A DNA stretch of 6,374 nt from an uncultured Sphingobacteriia bacterium. Lineage in GTDB: Bacteria; Bacteroidota; Bacteroidia; Chitinophagales; Chitinophagaceae. The position numbers and the translations under genes are program-made. Below are positions 1 to 6,347 of the stretch, piece by piece; within the stretch, counting starts at the first letter, position 1, and each line of letters opens with the position of its first letter. Under the pieces are notes generated by a model that was not told where the DNA came from, searched no databases, and saw nothing but the letters and a program-made list of their open reading frames with translations. The stretch is taken from positions 1-6,374 of the forward strand of contig CAMFKK010000151.1 in the NCBI GenBank assembly GCA_945957225.1. Reading direction: 5' to 3'.

Positions 1-608
1 ATCCAATTCTCAGCAAAGTCTGCATAGACTTCTAGCATTTTCTTGGTTTCAGCAATGGCTTCTGCAGCAGTAGCATGGGCGGTATGCCCTTCTTGCCATA
101 AAAACTCTGCAGTACGCAAGAATAACCTGGTACGCATTTCCCATCTCACCACATTGGCCCATTGATTCACCAAGATGGGCAAATCTCTATAAGACTGGAT
201 CCAGCCTTTATAAGTATTCCAAATAATGGCTTCACTTGTTGGTCTAACCACTAACTCTTCTTCCAATTTGGCTTCAGGATCTACCATCAATTTTCCAGGT
301 CTATCAGGATCCGTTTTTAAGCGATAATGGGTAACCACTGCACACTCTTTTGCAAAGCCCTCGGCATTCTTTTCTTCTGCCTCAAACAAGCTTTTTGGCA
401 CAAATAAAGGGAAGTAGGCATTTTGGTGTCCCGTGTCTTTGAACATTTTATCCAAAACATCTCGCATATTTTCCCACAAAGCATAACCATAGGGTTTAAT
501 GACCATACAGCCCCTTACCGCACTATAATCCGCTAGTTGTCCTTTGATTACTAAGTCGTTATACCATTGAGAGTAATCCCCTTCCCTGGTTGCTAATTCT
601 TTAGCCAT
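1..608 (-). CDS. proS: Prolyl-tRNA synthetase, N-terminal part (cut by window edge)
   Basis: This is a class II aminoacyl-tRNA synthetase that attaches proline to tRNA-Pro in the cytoplasm. The first 202 residues are present and the gene runs off the left edge. The frame opens with ATG and reads MAKELATREGDYSQWYNDLV. The proline-site segment VRPTSE is at residues 121-126, and the motif 2 region RTRLFLRTAEFLWQEGHTAH is at 159-178. The short spacing between these segments, with no large inserted editing domain, fits the archaeal/eukaryote-like ProS type of roughly 490 residues, which is usual in Bacteroidota. About 290 residues, including motif 3 and the anticodon-binding domain, would then lie outside the window. 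The gene diverges from the lipoprotein gene to its right. No frameshift is visible. The identification is very secure. Confidence 0.97.
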   Translation of the reverse strand, partial: MAKELATREGDYSQWYNDLVIKGQLADYSAVRGCMVIKPYGYALWENMRDVLDKMFKDTGHQNAYFPLFVPKSLFEAEEKNAEGFAKECAVVTHYRLKTDPDRPGKLMVDPEAKLEEELVVRPTSEAIIWNTYKGWIQSYRDLPILVNQWANVVRWEMRTRLFLRTAEFLWQEGHTAHATAAEAIAETKKMLEVYADFAENW

Positions 609-703
609 TTTCGTTTTATGATTTCTTTAACAAATTAACAGTTGTTCGCAACCAAAATGGCAAACTATTTGTCATACAACAGTCAGATGCCTTTTCAGCA
701 TCG

Positions 704-711
704 CAAATGTA
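704..711 (-). promoter_or_regulatory. Candidate Bacteroidota -7 element for proS
   Basis: On the minus strand these bases read TACATTTG, a full match to the Bacteroidota -7 consensus TAnnTTTG, about 95 bases before the proS ATG. No good -33 TTG is seen at the usual spacing; the nearest TTTG lies 26 bases upstream. Immediately downstream on the same strand, at 686-702, is a small dyad GATGC-(7 nt)-GCATC that would sit around the transcription start. It could be an operator or a leader hairpin, or chance. The rest of the 609-750 divergent spacer holds no recognisable gene, and I see no convincing promoter for the rightward gene in it. Confidence 0.33.
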
Positions 712-750
712 TGTAACTTCACATTATCTAACTTGTACAAACCTGCTACC

Positions 751-1557
751 ATGAAAAACACTTTACTTTTTGCTTTACTTGGCATTGGTTTATTGTCTAC
801 CAGTTGTTCAACAGCCTATAAATCTGACCAGACACCTGATGATGTTTACTATTCTCCTGGCAGACCTATGGAAGAGCGCGTAAATACACGTGTAGAAGAA
901 GAAAAAAAGCAACAGTATGATGAGTACGTTAGCAATATGGATGACAGATTCCTTAGAATGAAAGTCTCTAATTATAATCGTTGGTTCATGTTAGATGATT
1001 ATTCTTATTGGAATGATAGCCGCTATGATTTTAATCGTTACAATTTGTATGGTAGTGGTTGGAATAATTATAACTGGAATAAAATAGGTGGCTATGTTGG
1101 ATCTGGTTGGGGATACTATGACTATTATTATCCTTATGCTGGATGGTACAATCCTAAATCTACCATTATCACTTATTATGGGGGAAAGATTCCAACTCCG
1201 GGCACTACCTCTGGTTCCGCTATTACTGCTTATAGGAACAAAACCTATAACAATAATAACAATGGAAATATTGGCTACAATAGCAAAACAGGTATGCCCA
1301 TCACCAATAATAACAATAATTCAAGCAACAATTTTAGCAGCTTGATGAAAAGGGTATTCTCTCCTGCCTCTAGTTCAAGTAATAGTAGTTCTTATGATAG
1401 ACCCGCTAGAACTTTTGACAATAACTCTAGTAATAATAGTAGTGCTAGAACCTATAGCACGCCAAGCACTACTACTAGTAGTTCCGCAGGTGGAAACAGT
1501 GGTGGTGTAAGTAGTACTGGTAGCAGTGCCAGTGGTGGACGCGTGATTCGTAACTAA
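751..1557 (+). CDS. Putative lipoprotein with Tyr-rich centre and Asn/Ser-rich tail
   Basis: I do not recognise this 268-residue protein and assign no function. The start chosen is the ATG at 751, because it places a lipoprotein signal at the very N-terminus: Lys2, hydrophobic residues 5-15, then LLSTSC with Cys19 as the likely lipidated residue. Starting at the TTG at 733 would add six residues before that signal. After Cys19 come a DDVYYSP segment (30-36), a charged stretch EERVNTRVEEEKKQQYDEY (41-59), an aromatic region rich in Tyr, Trp and Asn (about 75-133, including GYYDYYYPYAGWYNP), and a low-complexity Asn/Ser/Thr/Gly tail from about 165 to the end. This suggests an envelope or surface-exposed lipoprotein. 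The lipobox is loose, with Ser at -1 and -3, which Bacteroidota tolerate. It lies 80 bases before an outer-membrane barrel gene on the same strand, so the two products could be co-expressed or work together, but nothing here proves it. Confidence 0.8.
   Translation: MKNTLLFALLGIGLLSTSCSTAYKSDQTPDDVYYSPGRPMEERVNTRVEEEKKQQYDEYVSNMDDRFLRMKVSNYNRWFMLDDYSYWNDSRYDFNRYNLYGSGWNNYNWNKIGGYVGSGWGYYDYYYPYAGWYNPKSTIITYYGGKIPTPGTTSGSAITAYRNKTYNNNNNGNIGYNSKTGMPITNNNNNSSNNFSSLMKRVFSPASSSSNSSSYDRPARTFDNNSSNNSSARTYSTPSTTTSSSAGGNSGGVSSTGSSASGGRVIRN
1249..1539 (+). repeat. Low-complexity Asn/Ser codon tract
   Basis: This part of the lipoprotein gene consists largely of AAT/AAC and AGT/AGC/TCT codons. It encodes two runs of five Asn (residues 167-171 and 186-190) and several Ser runs up to residue 263. 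The two Asn runs are built from interspersed AAT and AAC codons rather than one repeated triplet, which points to protein-level selection for composition more than simple slippage. Short related peptides PARTF and SARTY recur about twelve residues apart. The likely role is a flexible, disordered tail. Confidence 0.75.
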
Positions 1558-1581
1558 AGAATTGGCATTTTAAAAGATGTA

Positions 1582-1602
1582 GAATCATTAAATGAATGAT
1601 TC
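1582..1602. repeat. Perfect inverted repeat in the lipoprotein-barrel gap
   Basis: GAATCATT, a five-base spacer AAATG, and AATGATTC form a perfect 8-bp dyad 24 bases after the lipoprotein stop and 35 bases before the barrel gene start. No T-run follows on the plus strand, so it is not a standard intrinsic terminator. It could be an mRNA hairpin that protects or partly attenuates the transcript, or a protein-binding dyad. The rest of the 80-base gap shows no TAnnTTTG promoter element. Confidence 0.45.
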
Positions 1603-1637
1603 CCGCTATTATCATACCCCTATCCAAATAAAATCTT

Positions 1638-3167
1638 ATGAAAAAATATTTACTACTCATCAGCCTATTTAGCAGTAGTATGCTATTGGCTCAAACACCT
1701 GAAGACGCATTGCGTACAGCATGGTATACCCAAAATGGTTCAGGTAGAAATACCGCAACAGGCGGAGTCATGGGCTCTCTTGGTGGAGATATTACAGCCA
1801 ACCATGTAAACCCAGCTGGACTTGGCCTATTCAAAACCAATGAATTTGTTTTGAGTGCTGGCATGCTAATGAACAATAACAAATTCAATTATCGCGGCAG
1901 CGATACTGCGGGCAATAAAAACGGATTCAATTATGGTGCTTCTGGTTTAATCCTAAGTTCCTCTCCAAATTACAAAGCAAAATGGACTAGTTCTGCTTTT
2001 GCCATTTCTGTAAACCAAATTGCCAACTATAATAATCGGATTCAGTTTAAAGGATTCAATAATTTCAGTTCCTTTTCTGAAAAATACTTAGAAGAATTAA
2101 TTAGAGATAGAGCTGATACTAATGCAGCATTGAGTAATTATATTTTTGGGTCTTCTCTGGCTTTTAGAACTTATTTGATTGATACCATTCGTGGAGCAGG
2201 TGGATCAGTAGCCGGTTATCAAAGCTTGGTGCCCATTTCTTCTGGGGTAAACCAGTCTTATGACGCTATTACCAGTGGTGGTTTTCATGAAATTGCCATA
2301 GGTGTTGCTGGTAATATGGCTGACAAAATGTATGTAGGTGGTTCATTGGTGATTCCTGTAATCAATTACACCCGTGAATTAACCTATTCTGAAAAAGACC
2401 CTACTGCCAATACCAATAATGATTTCTCCAGTTTTGAGTTTAAAGAAAAATTCAGTTCAAGAGGCATTGGTCTTGGATTAAAACTGGGTATGATTTATAA
2501 GCCACAGGATTACTGGCGTATTGGATTTGCATTCCATACCCCGCAAATGATTGGCTACAAAGATGAAGTGCGTGCTAGTATGATTACCAATACCGAAAAA
2601 TATGCAGGTGTGGTTTCAGAAAATAGTGATGCACTCAATAGCGGCAATCCTGGTAAAGGAGAATATAATTTAATTACTCCCTACCGTGCTATCATCAGCG
2701 CTAGTTATGTGTTCCGTGAAGTAAAAGACACTCGCAGACAAAGGGCTTTCTTAAGTGCTGATTTGGAATATGTGAATTACCGTGGAGCTAGGTATTCTAC
2801 TGTTGACCAAAACAATACCGCCCTAGTGCAATACTATCAATTAGTAAATGAAGAAATTAAGGATTATTATAGAGGCAATTTTAATTTTAGAATTGGTGGA
2901 GAATTAAAATTCAATGTTTGGATGATACGATTGGGTGGTGGCTATTATGGAAGTCCATATGCTGACCGTTTACTCAAAGCGGATAGAATCATTGCTTCAG
3001 GTGGATTAGGCTATAGAAACCATGGCATGTTTATAGACTTGAGTTATTCTCATGCGTTTCAAAAAGACGTACAGTTTGCTTATAGACTCAATGACAAGCC
3101 CAATACTTTTGCCAATCAATTGGGAAGTAGGGGAACATTAATGATGACCCTAGGCTTTAAGTTCTAA
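1638..3167 (+). CDS. OmpP1/FadL-type outer-membrane beta-barrel protein
   Basis: This 509-residue protein is predicted to be a beta-barrel in the outer membrane of the OmpP1/FadL/TodX type, a family that takes up hydrophobic compounds such as fatty acids or aromatics. The substrate here cannot be read from sequence. A signal peptide covers residues 1-18 (MKKYLLLISLFSSSMLLA) with probable cleavage before Gln19. The mature N-terminus has the family pattern of Bacteroidota members: EDALR, then a glycine-rich GGVMGSLGGD (42-51) and NPAGLGL (58-64). WRIGFAFHTP (293-302) and FLSADLEYVNY (371-381) look like family barrel strands, alternating aromatic strands continue to the end, and the protein ends in Phe (LGFKF), as outer-membrane barrels usually do. 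The ATG at 1638 directly starts the signal peptide. The gene follows the lipoprotein gene and ends 18 bases inside the convergent miaA. Family placement is by pattern recognition, not by alignment. Confidence 0.85.
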   Translation: MKKYLLLISLFSSSMLLAQTPEDALRTAWYTQNGSGRNTATGGVMGSLGGDITANHVNPAGLGLFKTNEFVLSAGMLMNNNKFNYRGSDTAGNKNGFNYGASGLILSSSPNYKAKWTSSAFAISVNQIANYNNRIQFKGFNNFSSFSEKYLEELIRDRADTNAALSNYIFGSSLAFRTYLIDTIRGAGGSVAGYQSLVPISSGVNQSYDAITSGGFHEIAIGVAGNMADKMYVGGSLVIPVINYTRELTYSEKDPTANTNNDFSSFEFKEKFSSRGIGLGLKLGMIYKPQDYWRIGFAFHTPQMIGYKDEVRASMITNTEKYAGVVSENSDALNSGNPGKGEYNLITPYRAIISASYVFREVKDTRRQRAFLSADLEYVNYRGARYSTVDQNNTALVQYYQLVNEEIKDYYRGNFNFRIGGELKFNVWMIRLGGGYYGSPYADRLLKADRIIASGGLGYRNHGMFIDLSYSHAFQKDVQFAYRLNDKPNTFANQLGSRGTLMMTLGFKF

Positions 3168-4052
3168 TACTTTTTCAACCGAAATATTTGAAGCATCCAT
3201 CCATCTGATGGATGTTTCTTTTTTAAACCAAGTCATCTGTCTTTTAGCGTATTGCCGGGTATGCTGTTTGATTTGTTCAATGGCCAAAGTTTCTGAAATA
3301 TGACCATTAAAGTGGGCAAACAATTCCTGATAACCCACGGTCTGTAAGGCGTTATTGTTTTGAAAGGGCAACAGTTCTCTAGCCTCATCTATTAAACCCT
3401 GTGTTAGCATTTGGTCCACTCGTTGGTTAATACGTTGGTTGAGTATTTCTCTGGGTAATTCCATGCCAATTTTAATGATTTGAAAAGGGCGCTGTTTTTT
3501 TTCTGCTTTCCTAAAATCTAGAATGGATATTCCCGTAGACAAGATGAATTCCAATCCACGCATCAATCTTTGGGGATTTTGCTGCTCAGATTGCCTCCAA
3601 AATTTGGGATCTTTTTCCTGCACTTGGGTCTGCAACCATGCCAATCCTTGGAGTTCATAGTCCGCAATTATTTGCGCCCTAATGGCTGGCGCAATGTCAG
3701 GCATTTCATCAATACCCTCTGTAAAAGCTTTTAGATACAGACCTGTTCCACCAACCATCACAATGTGTTGATGGTGTTGAAACAAACTGGCTGCTTTTTG
3801 CAAAGCATATTGTTCAAAGACACCAGCGTTTACAGCATCATGAATGGAATGTGAATCAATAAAATGGTGTGGAACCAACAACAATTGCTCTGCAGAAGGT
3901 TTGGCTACTGCAATACCCAACTCTTGGTAACATTGTCTGGAATCGGCCGAAATAATTTCAGTACCCAATGCCTTAGCCAATTCAATAGCAAAAGCAGTTT
4001 TACCAATAGCAGTTGGTCCGCAAATTATAAATATGGTGGATGCCTCTTGCAA
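3150..4052 (-). CDS. miaA: tRNA dimethylallyltransferase MiaA
   Basis: MiaA transfers a dimethylallyl group from dimethylallyl diphosphate to N6 of adenosine 37, next to the anticodon, in tRNAs that read codons starting with U. The 300 residues match the usual family length. Visible motifs are the P-loop-like GPTAIGKT (12-19), SADSRQ (35-40) with the family's catalytic Asp37, AKPS (50-53) with VPHHFID (60-66), GGTGLYLKA (101-109), the QNPQRLMRGLE helix (158-168), TVGYQEL (238-244) and TRQYAKRQMTWFKKE (265-279), the conserved tRNA-contacting end. The start is the TTG at 4052: an in-frame TAA lies at 4065-4067, the three codons between are not starts, and no ATG or GTG occurs before the P-loop. 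The gene lies 40 bases after the PRiA4_ORF3-family gene and ends 18 bases inside the convergent barrel gene. Confidence 0.97.
   Translation of the reverse strand: MQEASTIFIICGPTAIGKTAFAIELAKALGTEIISADSRQCYQELGIAVAKPSAEQLLLVPHHFIDSHSIHDAVNAGVFEQYALQKAASLFQHHQHIVMVGGTGLYLKAFTEGIDEMPDIAPAIRAQIIADYELQGLAWLQTQVQEKDPKFWRQSEQQNPQRLMRGLEFILSTGISILDFRKAEKKQRPFQIIKIGMELPREILNQRINQRVDQMLTQGLIDEARELLPFQNNNALQTVGYQELFAHFNGHISETLAIEQIKQHTRQYAKRQMTWFKKETSIRWMDASNISVEKVLELKA
3198..3224 (+). terminator. Candidate intrinsic terminator of the barrel gene, inside miaA
   Basis: Thirty bases after the barrel gene stop, CATCCAT (3198-3204), loop CTG and ATGGATG (3208-3214) form a perfect 7-bp stem, followed at once by TTTCTTTTTT (3215-3224). 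The layout is that of a Rho-independent terminator for rightward transcription. The same bases encode MiaA residues 277-285 on the other strand, where the T-run is two Lys codons and a Glu codon. The stem is short and only moderately GC-rich, so coincidence with the Lys codons is possible. Confidence 0.5.
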
Positions 4053-4056
4053 TGGA

Positions 4057-4061
4057 TCCCT
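4057..4061 (-). promoter_or_regulatory. Possible ribosome binding site for the TTG start of miaA
   Basis: AGGGA lies four bases before the TTG start codon. It is purine-rich and partly complementary to the 16S 3' end, but the spacing is short. Bacteroidota rely little on such sites, so this only weakly supports the start, which is fixed mainly by the upstream in-frame stop. Confidence 0.3.
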
Positions 4062-4092
4062 AAATTAAATGGAACAGATTATTTACAACTGC

Positions 4093-4662
4093 TTAAAAAG
4101 CATCTTCATCATGACTTTCTTCAGCTGCGTCTTCTGCATCATCTGAACCCTCAGATTCGTCACCCTCTTCCCCAAATCCATCGGTGGCTTCAGAAAGGTC
4201 ATATTTTTCTTCTATGTCTGCAAACTTATCACCCAATAAACTCTTGGTACCGTATTGTTGTGGACCTATACCTTCTGTCCTTGAAATTGAAGGATAAGCA
4301 AGCTTACTACTCTCTTCCTTACTTACATTGATAAGCTCAACCAGAAAAGTCCAGTTTTTGGCAAAATCATAGACATAGATAAATTTCTGATTGGTATCCC
4401 TGATTTCTGAACCAATGGTAGTTTCTGTCATCAATAGAGGTGCTACTGGATAAGCTTTATCATAGGTTTCCAAAGAGATTTCCCTGCCACGCTGCCAATT
4501 ATCATTGCTTCTATAGAATGTAGCCTGGTGCTTGCTATCAAACTCATAAGACTTTAAAATAGCCAAGTGCAGATCATGAAAATGCTGTGTGTGTTTGATG
4601 ACTATATCACGGTACACTGCATCGTCTTCTTCCAGATAAACTCTAAATTTTAAAACAGCCAT
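4093..4662 (-). CDS. PRiA4_ORF3-family protein with acidic C-terminal tail
   Basis: This 189-residue cytoplasmic protein resembles the plasmid pRiA4b ORF-3 family, also annotated as IS1096 passenger TnpR-like. The characteristic opening is present: MAVLKFRVYLEEDDAVYRDIVI (1-22), followed by the HTQHFHDLHLAILKSYEFD segment (24-42) and FYRSNDNW (49-56). A second conserved-looking stretch reads FIYVYDFAKNWTFLVELI (94-111), similar to the Y-x-YDFGDxW pattern of the family. From about residue 148 the protein turns strongly acidic, ending in runs of Glu and Asp. The biochemical role of the family is not established; despite its name it is commonly chromosomal, and no transposon ends are seen here. 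It sits between cca and miaA on the same strand, which hints at a link with tRNA maturation or simply at co-transcription. The start is the first ATG of the frame and precedes the domain directly. Confidence 0.8.
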   Translation of the reverse strand: MAVLKFRVYLEEDDAVYRDIVIKHTQHFHDLHLAILKSYEFDSKHQATFYRSNDNWQRGREISLETYDKAYPVAPLLMTETTIGSEIRDTNQKFIYVYDFAKNWTFLVELINVSKEESSKLAYPSISRTEGIGPQQYGTKSLLGDKFADIEEKYDLSEATDGFGEEGDESEGSDDAEDAAEESHDEDAF

Positions 4663-4696
4663 TCTCTAGGTTGAGGTTTAAGGGTTGTAAAGCATG

Positions 4697-4729
4697 CAAA
4701 TTAAGCAAGTATCGCCTTGAAAAACAAAA
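4697..4729 (-). promoter_or_regulatory. Candidate internal promoter upstream of the PRiA4_ORF3-family gene
   Basis: In the 75-base gap after cca the minus strand reads TTTTG (4725-4729), 20 bases, then TTAATTTG (4697-4704). This fits the Bacteroidota promoter pattern of a -33 TTG and a -7 TAnnTTTG, with one mismatch at the second -7 base. Transcription would start near 4690 and give a leader of roughly 30 bases. It would let the PRiA4_ORF3-family gene and miaA be expressed apart from cca. Confidence 0.4.
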
Positions 4730-4737
4730 TTCCGTAT

Positions 4738-6156
4738 TTATTCACCGGTAACCAAACCCAATTCAGCCCCTTTTTCTAACATGAACCTAAATGCTGCTTC
4801 ATATTCATTAGGAATAAGACCGTCTAAAATGGCTTCCCGAATAGCGTCTTTAATTAAACCCACATTTCTACCCGGGCTCAATTTAAAATGCTCCATGATC
4901 ATTTCACCGGTTATTGGAGGTTGCCAATTACGCATTTGGTCCTTTTCTTCCACCTCTTTCATGCGTAATTTGACCAATTCAAAATTTTGCAAATAGCGTT
5001 TTACTTTTTGCTTGTTCTTACTGGTAATATCGGCGGAGCATAACAGCATTAAAGCATCAATATCTTCTCCAGCTTCAAAAAGTAAACGCCTGACAGCACT
5101 ATCCGTAATATTATCCTTGGTTAAACTAATGGGTCTTAAATGCAGGGCAACCAGTTTTTGCACCAGCTTCATTTTTTCATTTAAAGGCAATTTGAGTTTG
5201 GCAAAAATTTTGGGGACCATTCTTGCACCAACCATCTCGTGTCCATGAAAGGTCCATCCATGCCCTTCTTCAAATTGTTTGGTGGCGGGCTTTCCAATAT
5301 CATGTAATAAGGCAGCCCATCTTAACCACAAATCCTTGGTATTTTCTGAAATATTGTCAATGACTTGTAAAGTGTGGTAAAAATTATCCTTATGACCATG
5401 ACCATCAATATATTCAGCACCATGCAGATCCACCATTTGAGGAAAAACAATTTGCAATAATCCTGATTGGTAGAGTAAATCCCAACCAATAGAAGGTTTT
5501 GGACAAAGCATGATTTTATTCAACTCATCCGTAATCCTTTCTTGAGATACTATTTTAATTCTTGCAGCTTGTGCCCTTATGGCATCAAAAGTTTCTGGAA
5601 CAATCTTAAAACCCAACTGTGTTGCAAAACGGATGGCTCGCATCATGCGCAAGGGATCATCACTAAAAGTTTGTTCAGGCGTTAAGGGGGTTTGAATAAT
5701 TTTTGCTTCAATAGCAGCTAGCCCATTAAAAGGGTCAAGCAATTGTCCAAAATCAGCCTGGTTAAGGCTAATGGCCAAGGCATTGATGGTAAAATCGCGT
5801 CTATTTTGGTCGTCTTCTAAACTACCGGTTGCTATTTCTGGTTTTCTACTATTGGGTTGGTAGCTTTCTTTTCTGGCCCCTACAAATTCAATTTCAAATT
5901 CTGGCAATTTAATCTGAGCAGTACCAAAATTTTTAAAATAGGCAACGGTAGGTCTTGGTTCAAACAAATCCGCTACGCGATGTGCTAAAGCTATACCATC
6001 GCCCAGGCAAACTATATCAGCATCCTTGGTAGGTCTTCCTATAATTTTGTCTCTAACAAAGCCGCCAATTAAAAAAGTGGGCAGTGATAATTCTGCTGCA
6101 GCTTTGGCTATTTTATCAAAAACCACCTGTTCTGTATGGGTAAAATTCAAATCCAT
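4738..6156 (-). CDS. cca: CCA-adding tRNA nucleotidyltransferase with HD domain
   Basis: This class II nucleotidyltransferase builds or repairs the 3' CCA end of tRNAs using CTP and ATP. With the ATG at 6156 it has 472 residues. The head domain shows LIGGFVRD (29-36), the metal-binding DAD (45-47), RRDFTINALA (119-128), and DPLRMMRAIRFATQLGF (167-183), followed by ERITDEL (206-212) of the nucleotide-selecting region. A metal-dependent HD phosphohydrolase domain follows: His261 in the NFYHTLQV segment, LLHDIGKP (283-290), HGHE (304-307) and His339. The frame stays open to another ATG at 6222, but those 22 extra residues lie largely inside the upstream glycosyltransferase gene and do not resemble the family, so the later start is preferred. 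A poly(A) polymerase of the same superfamily cannot be excluded from motifs alone. The HD architecture and size fit the single CCA enzyme typical of Bacteroidota. It begins 28 bases after the upstream gene ends. Confidence 0.93.
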   Translation of the reverse strand: MDLNFTHTEQVVFDKIAKAAAELSLPTFLIGGFVRDKIIGRPTKDADIVCLGDGIALAHRVADLFEPRPTVAYFKNFGTAQIKLPEFEIEFVGARKESYQPNSRKPEIATGSLEDDQNRRDFTINALAISLNQADFGQLLDPFNGLAAIEAKIIQTPLTPEQTFSDDPLRMMRAIRFATQLGFKIVPETFDAIRAQAARIKIVSQERITDELNKIMLCPKPSIGWDLLYQSGLLQIVFPQMVDLHGAEYIDGHGHKDNFYHTLQVIDNISENTKDLWLRWAALLHDIGKPATKQFEEGHGWTFHGHEMVGARMVPKIFAKLKLPLNEKMKLVQKLVALHLRPISLTKDNITDSAVRRLLFEAGEDIDALMLLCSADITSKNKQKVKRYLQNFELVKLRMKEVEEKDQMRNWQPPITGEMIMEHFKLSPGRNVGLIKDAIREAILDGLIPNEYEAAFRFMLEKGAELGLVTGE

Positions 6157-6184
6157 CTGCGGCAAATGTAATTGCTTTCTTTGT

Positions 6185-6347
6185 TTAAGCGGGCAATCTG
6201 GACAACAAGTCTGCTTGATCAATCAGATGGGCACAATTGAAATGGCCTTGTGGACATGCTTTTTTACCATGAATGCCACAGGGACGGCAGTCTAAAGCTG
6301 TTGTAAGTTCCACTATCTGGCTATTATCAGAAAGAGGACCATAACCA
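6185..6347 (-). CDS. Glycosyltransferase family 9 (heptosyltransferase-like), C-terminal fragment
   Basis: Only the last 53 residues and the TAA stop are present: GYGPLSDNSQIVELTTALDC, then a Cys-rich end CRPCGIHGKKACPQGHFNC followed by AHLIDQADLLSRLPA. The pattern C-x-P-C-x(2)-H-G-x(3)-C-P-x-G-H-x(2)-C, after a YGP segment, is what I recall from the C-termini of GT9 proteins in Bacteroidota. Such enzymes transfer sugars, typically heptose or similar, from nucleotide-activated donors onto lipopolysaccharide core on the inner side of the cytoplasmic membrane. The acceptor here is unknown. The gene is truncated by sequencing adapter, not biologically: genomic sequence stops at 6347. The reading frame happens to stay open into the adapter, so any N-terminal residues called beyond 6347 are false. 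It probably leads the transcription unit that includes cca. Confidence 0.75.

Noticed and set aside
1088..1345. Open frame of 85 codons inside the lipoprotein gene.
   Set aside because: It is an out-of-frame reading of Asn/Tyr-rich codons, giving Ile/Thr/Leu-rich low-complexity sequence without a domain.
4086..4102. Short GCTT-TTT-AAGC hairpin at the end of the PRiA4_ORF3-family gene, considered as a terminator.
   Set aside because: The stem is only 4 bp with no T-run after it on the minus strand, and miaA follows closely on the same strand.
3864..4331. Open frame of 155 codons on the plus strand.
   Set aside because: It spans the start of miaA and the end of the PRiA4_ORF3-family gene antisense, has no recognisable domain, and its composition looks like the shadow of those two genes.
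4093..4662. Possible mobile element, because family names mention IS1096 and plasmid pRiA4b.
   Set aside because: There is no transposase, no terminal inverted repeats and no target duplication; the gene sits in an ordinary housekeeping gene row.
6157..6222. N-terminal extension of the CCA enzyme by 22 residues, starting at the ATG at 6222.
   Set aside because: It lies mostly within the end of the glycosyltransferase gene in another frame and does not resemble CCA enzyme N-termini; the ATG at 6156 gives the expected length.
6026..6295. Open frame of 89 codons on the plus strand.
   Set aside because: It runs antisense across the cca start and the glycosyltransferase end, both of which have clear family motifs.
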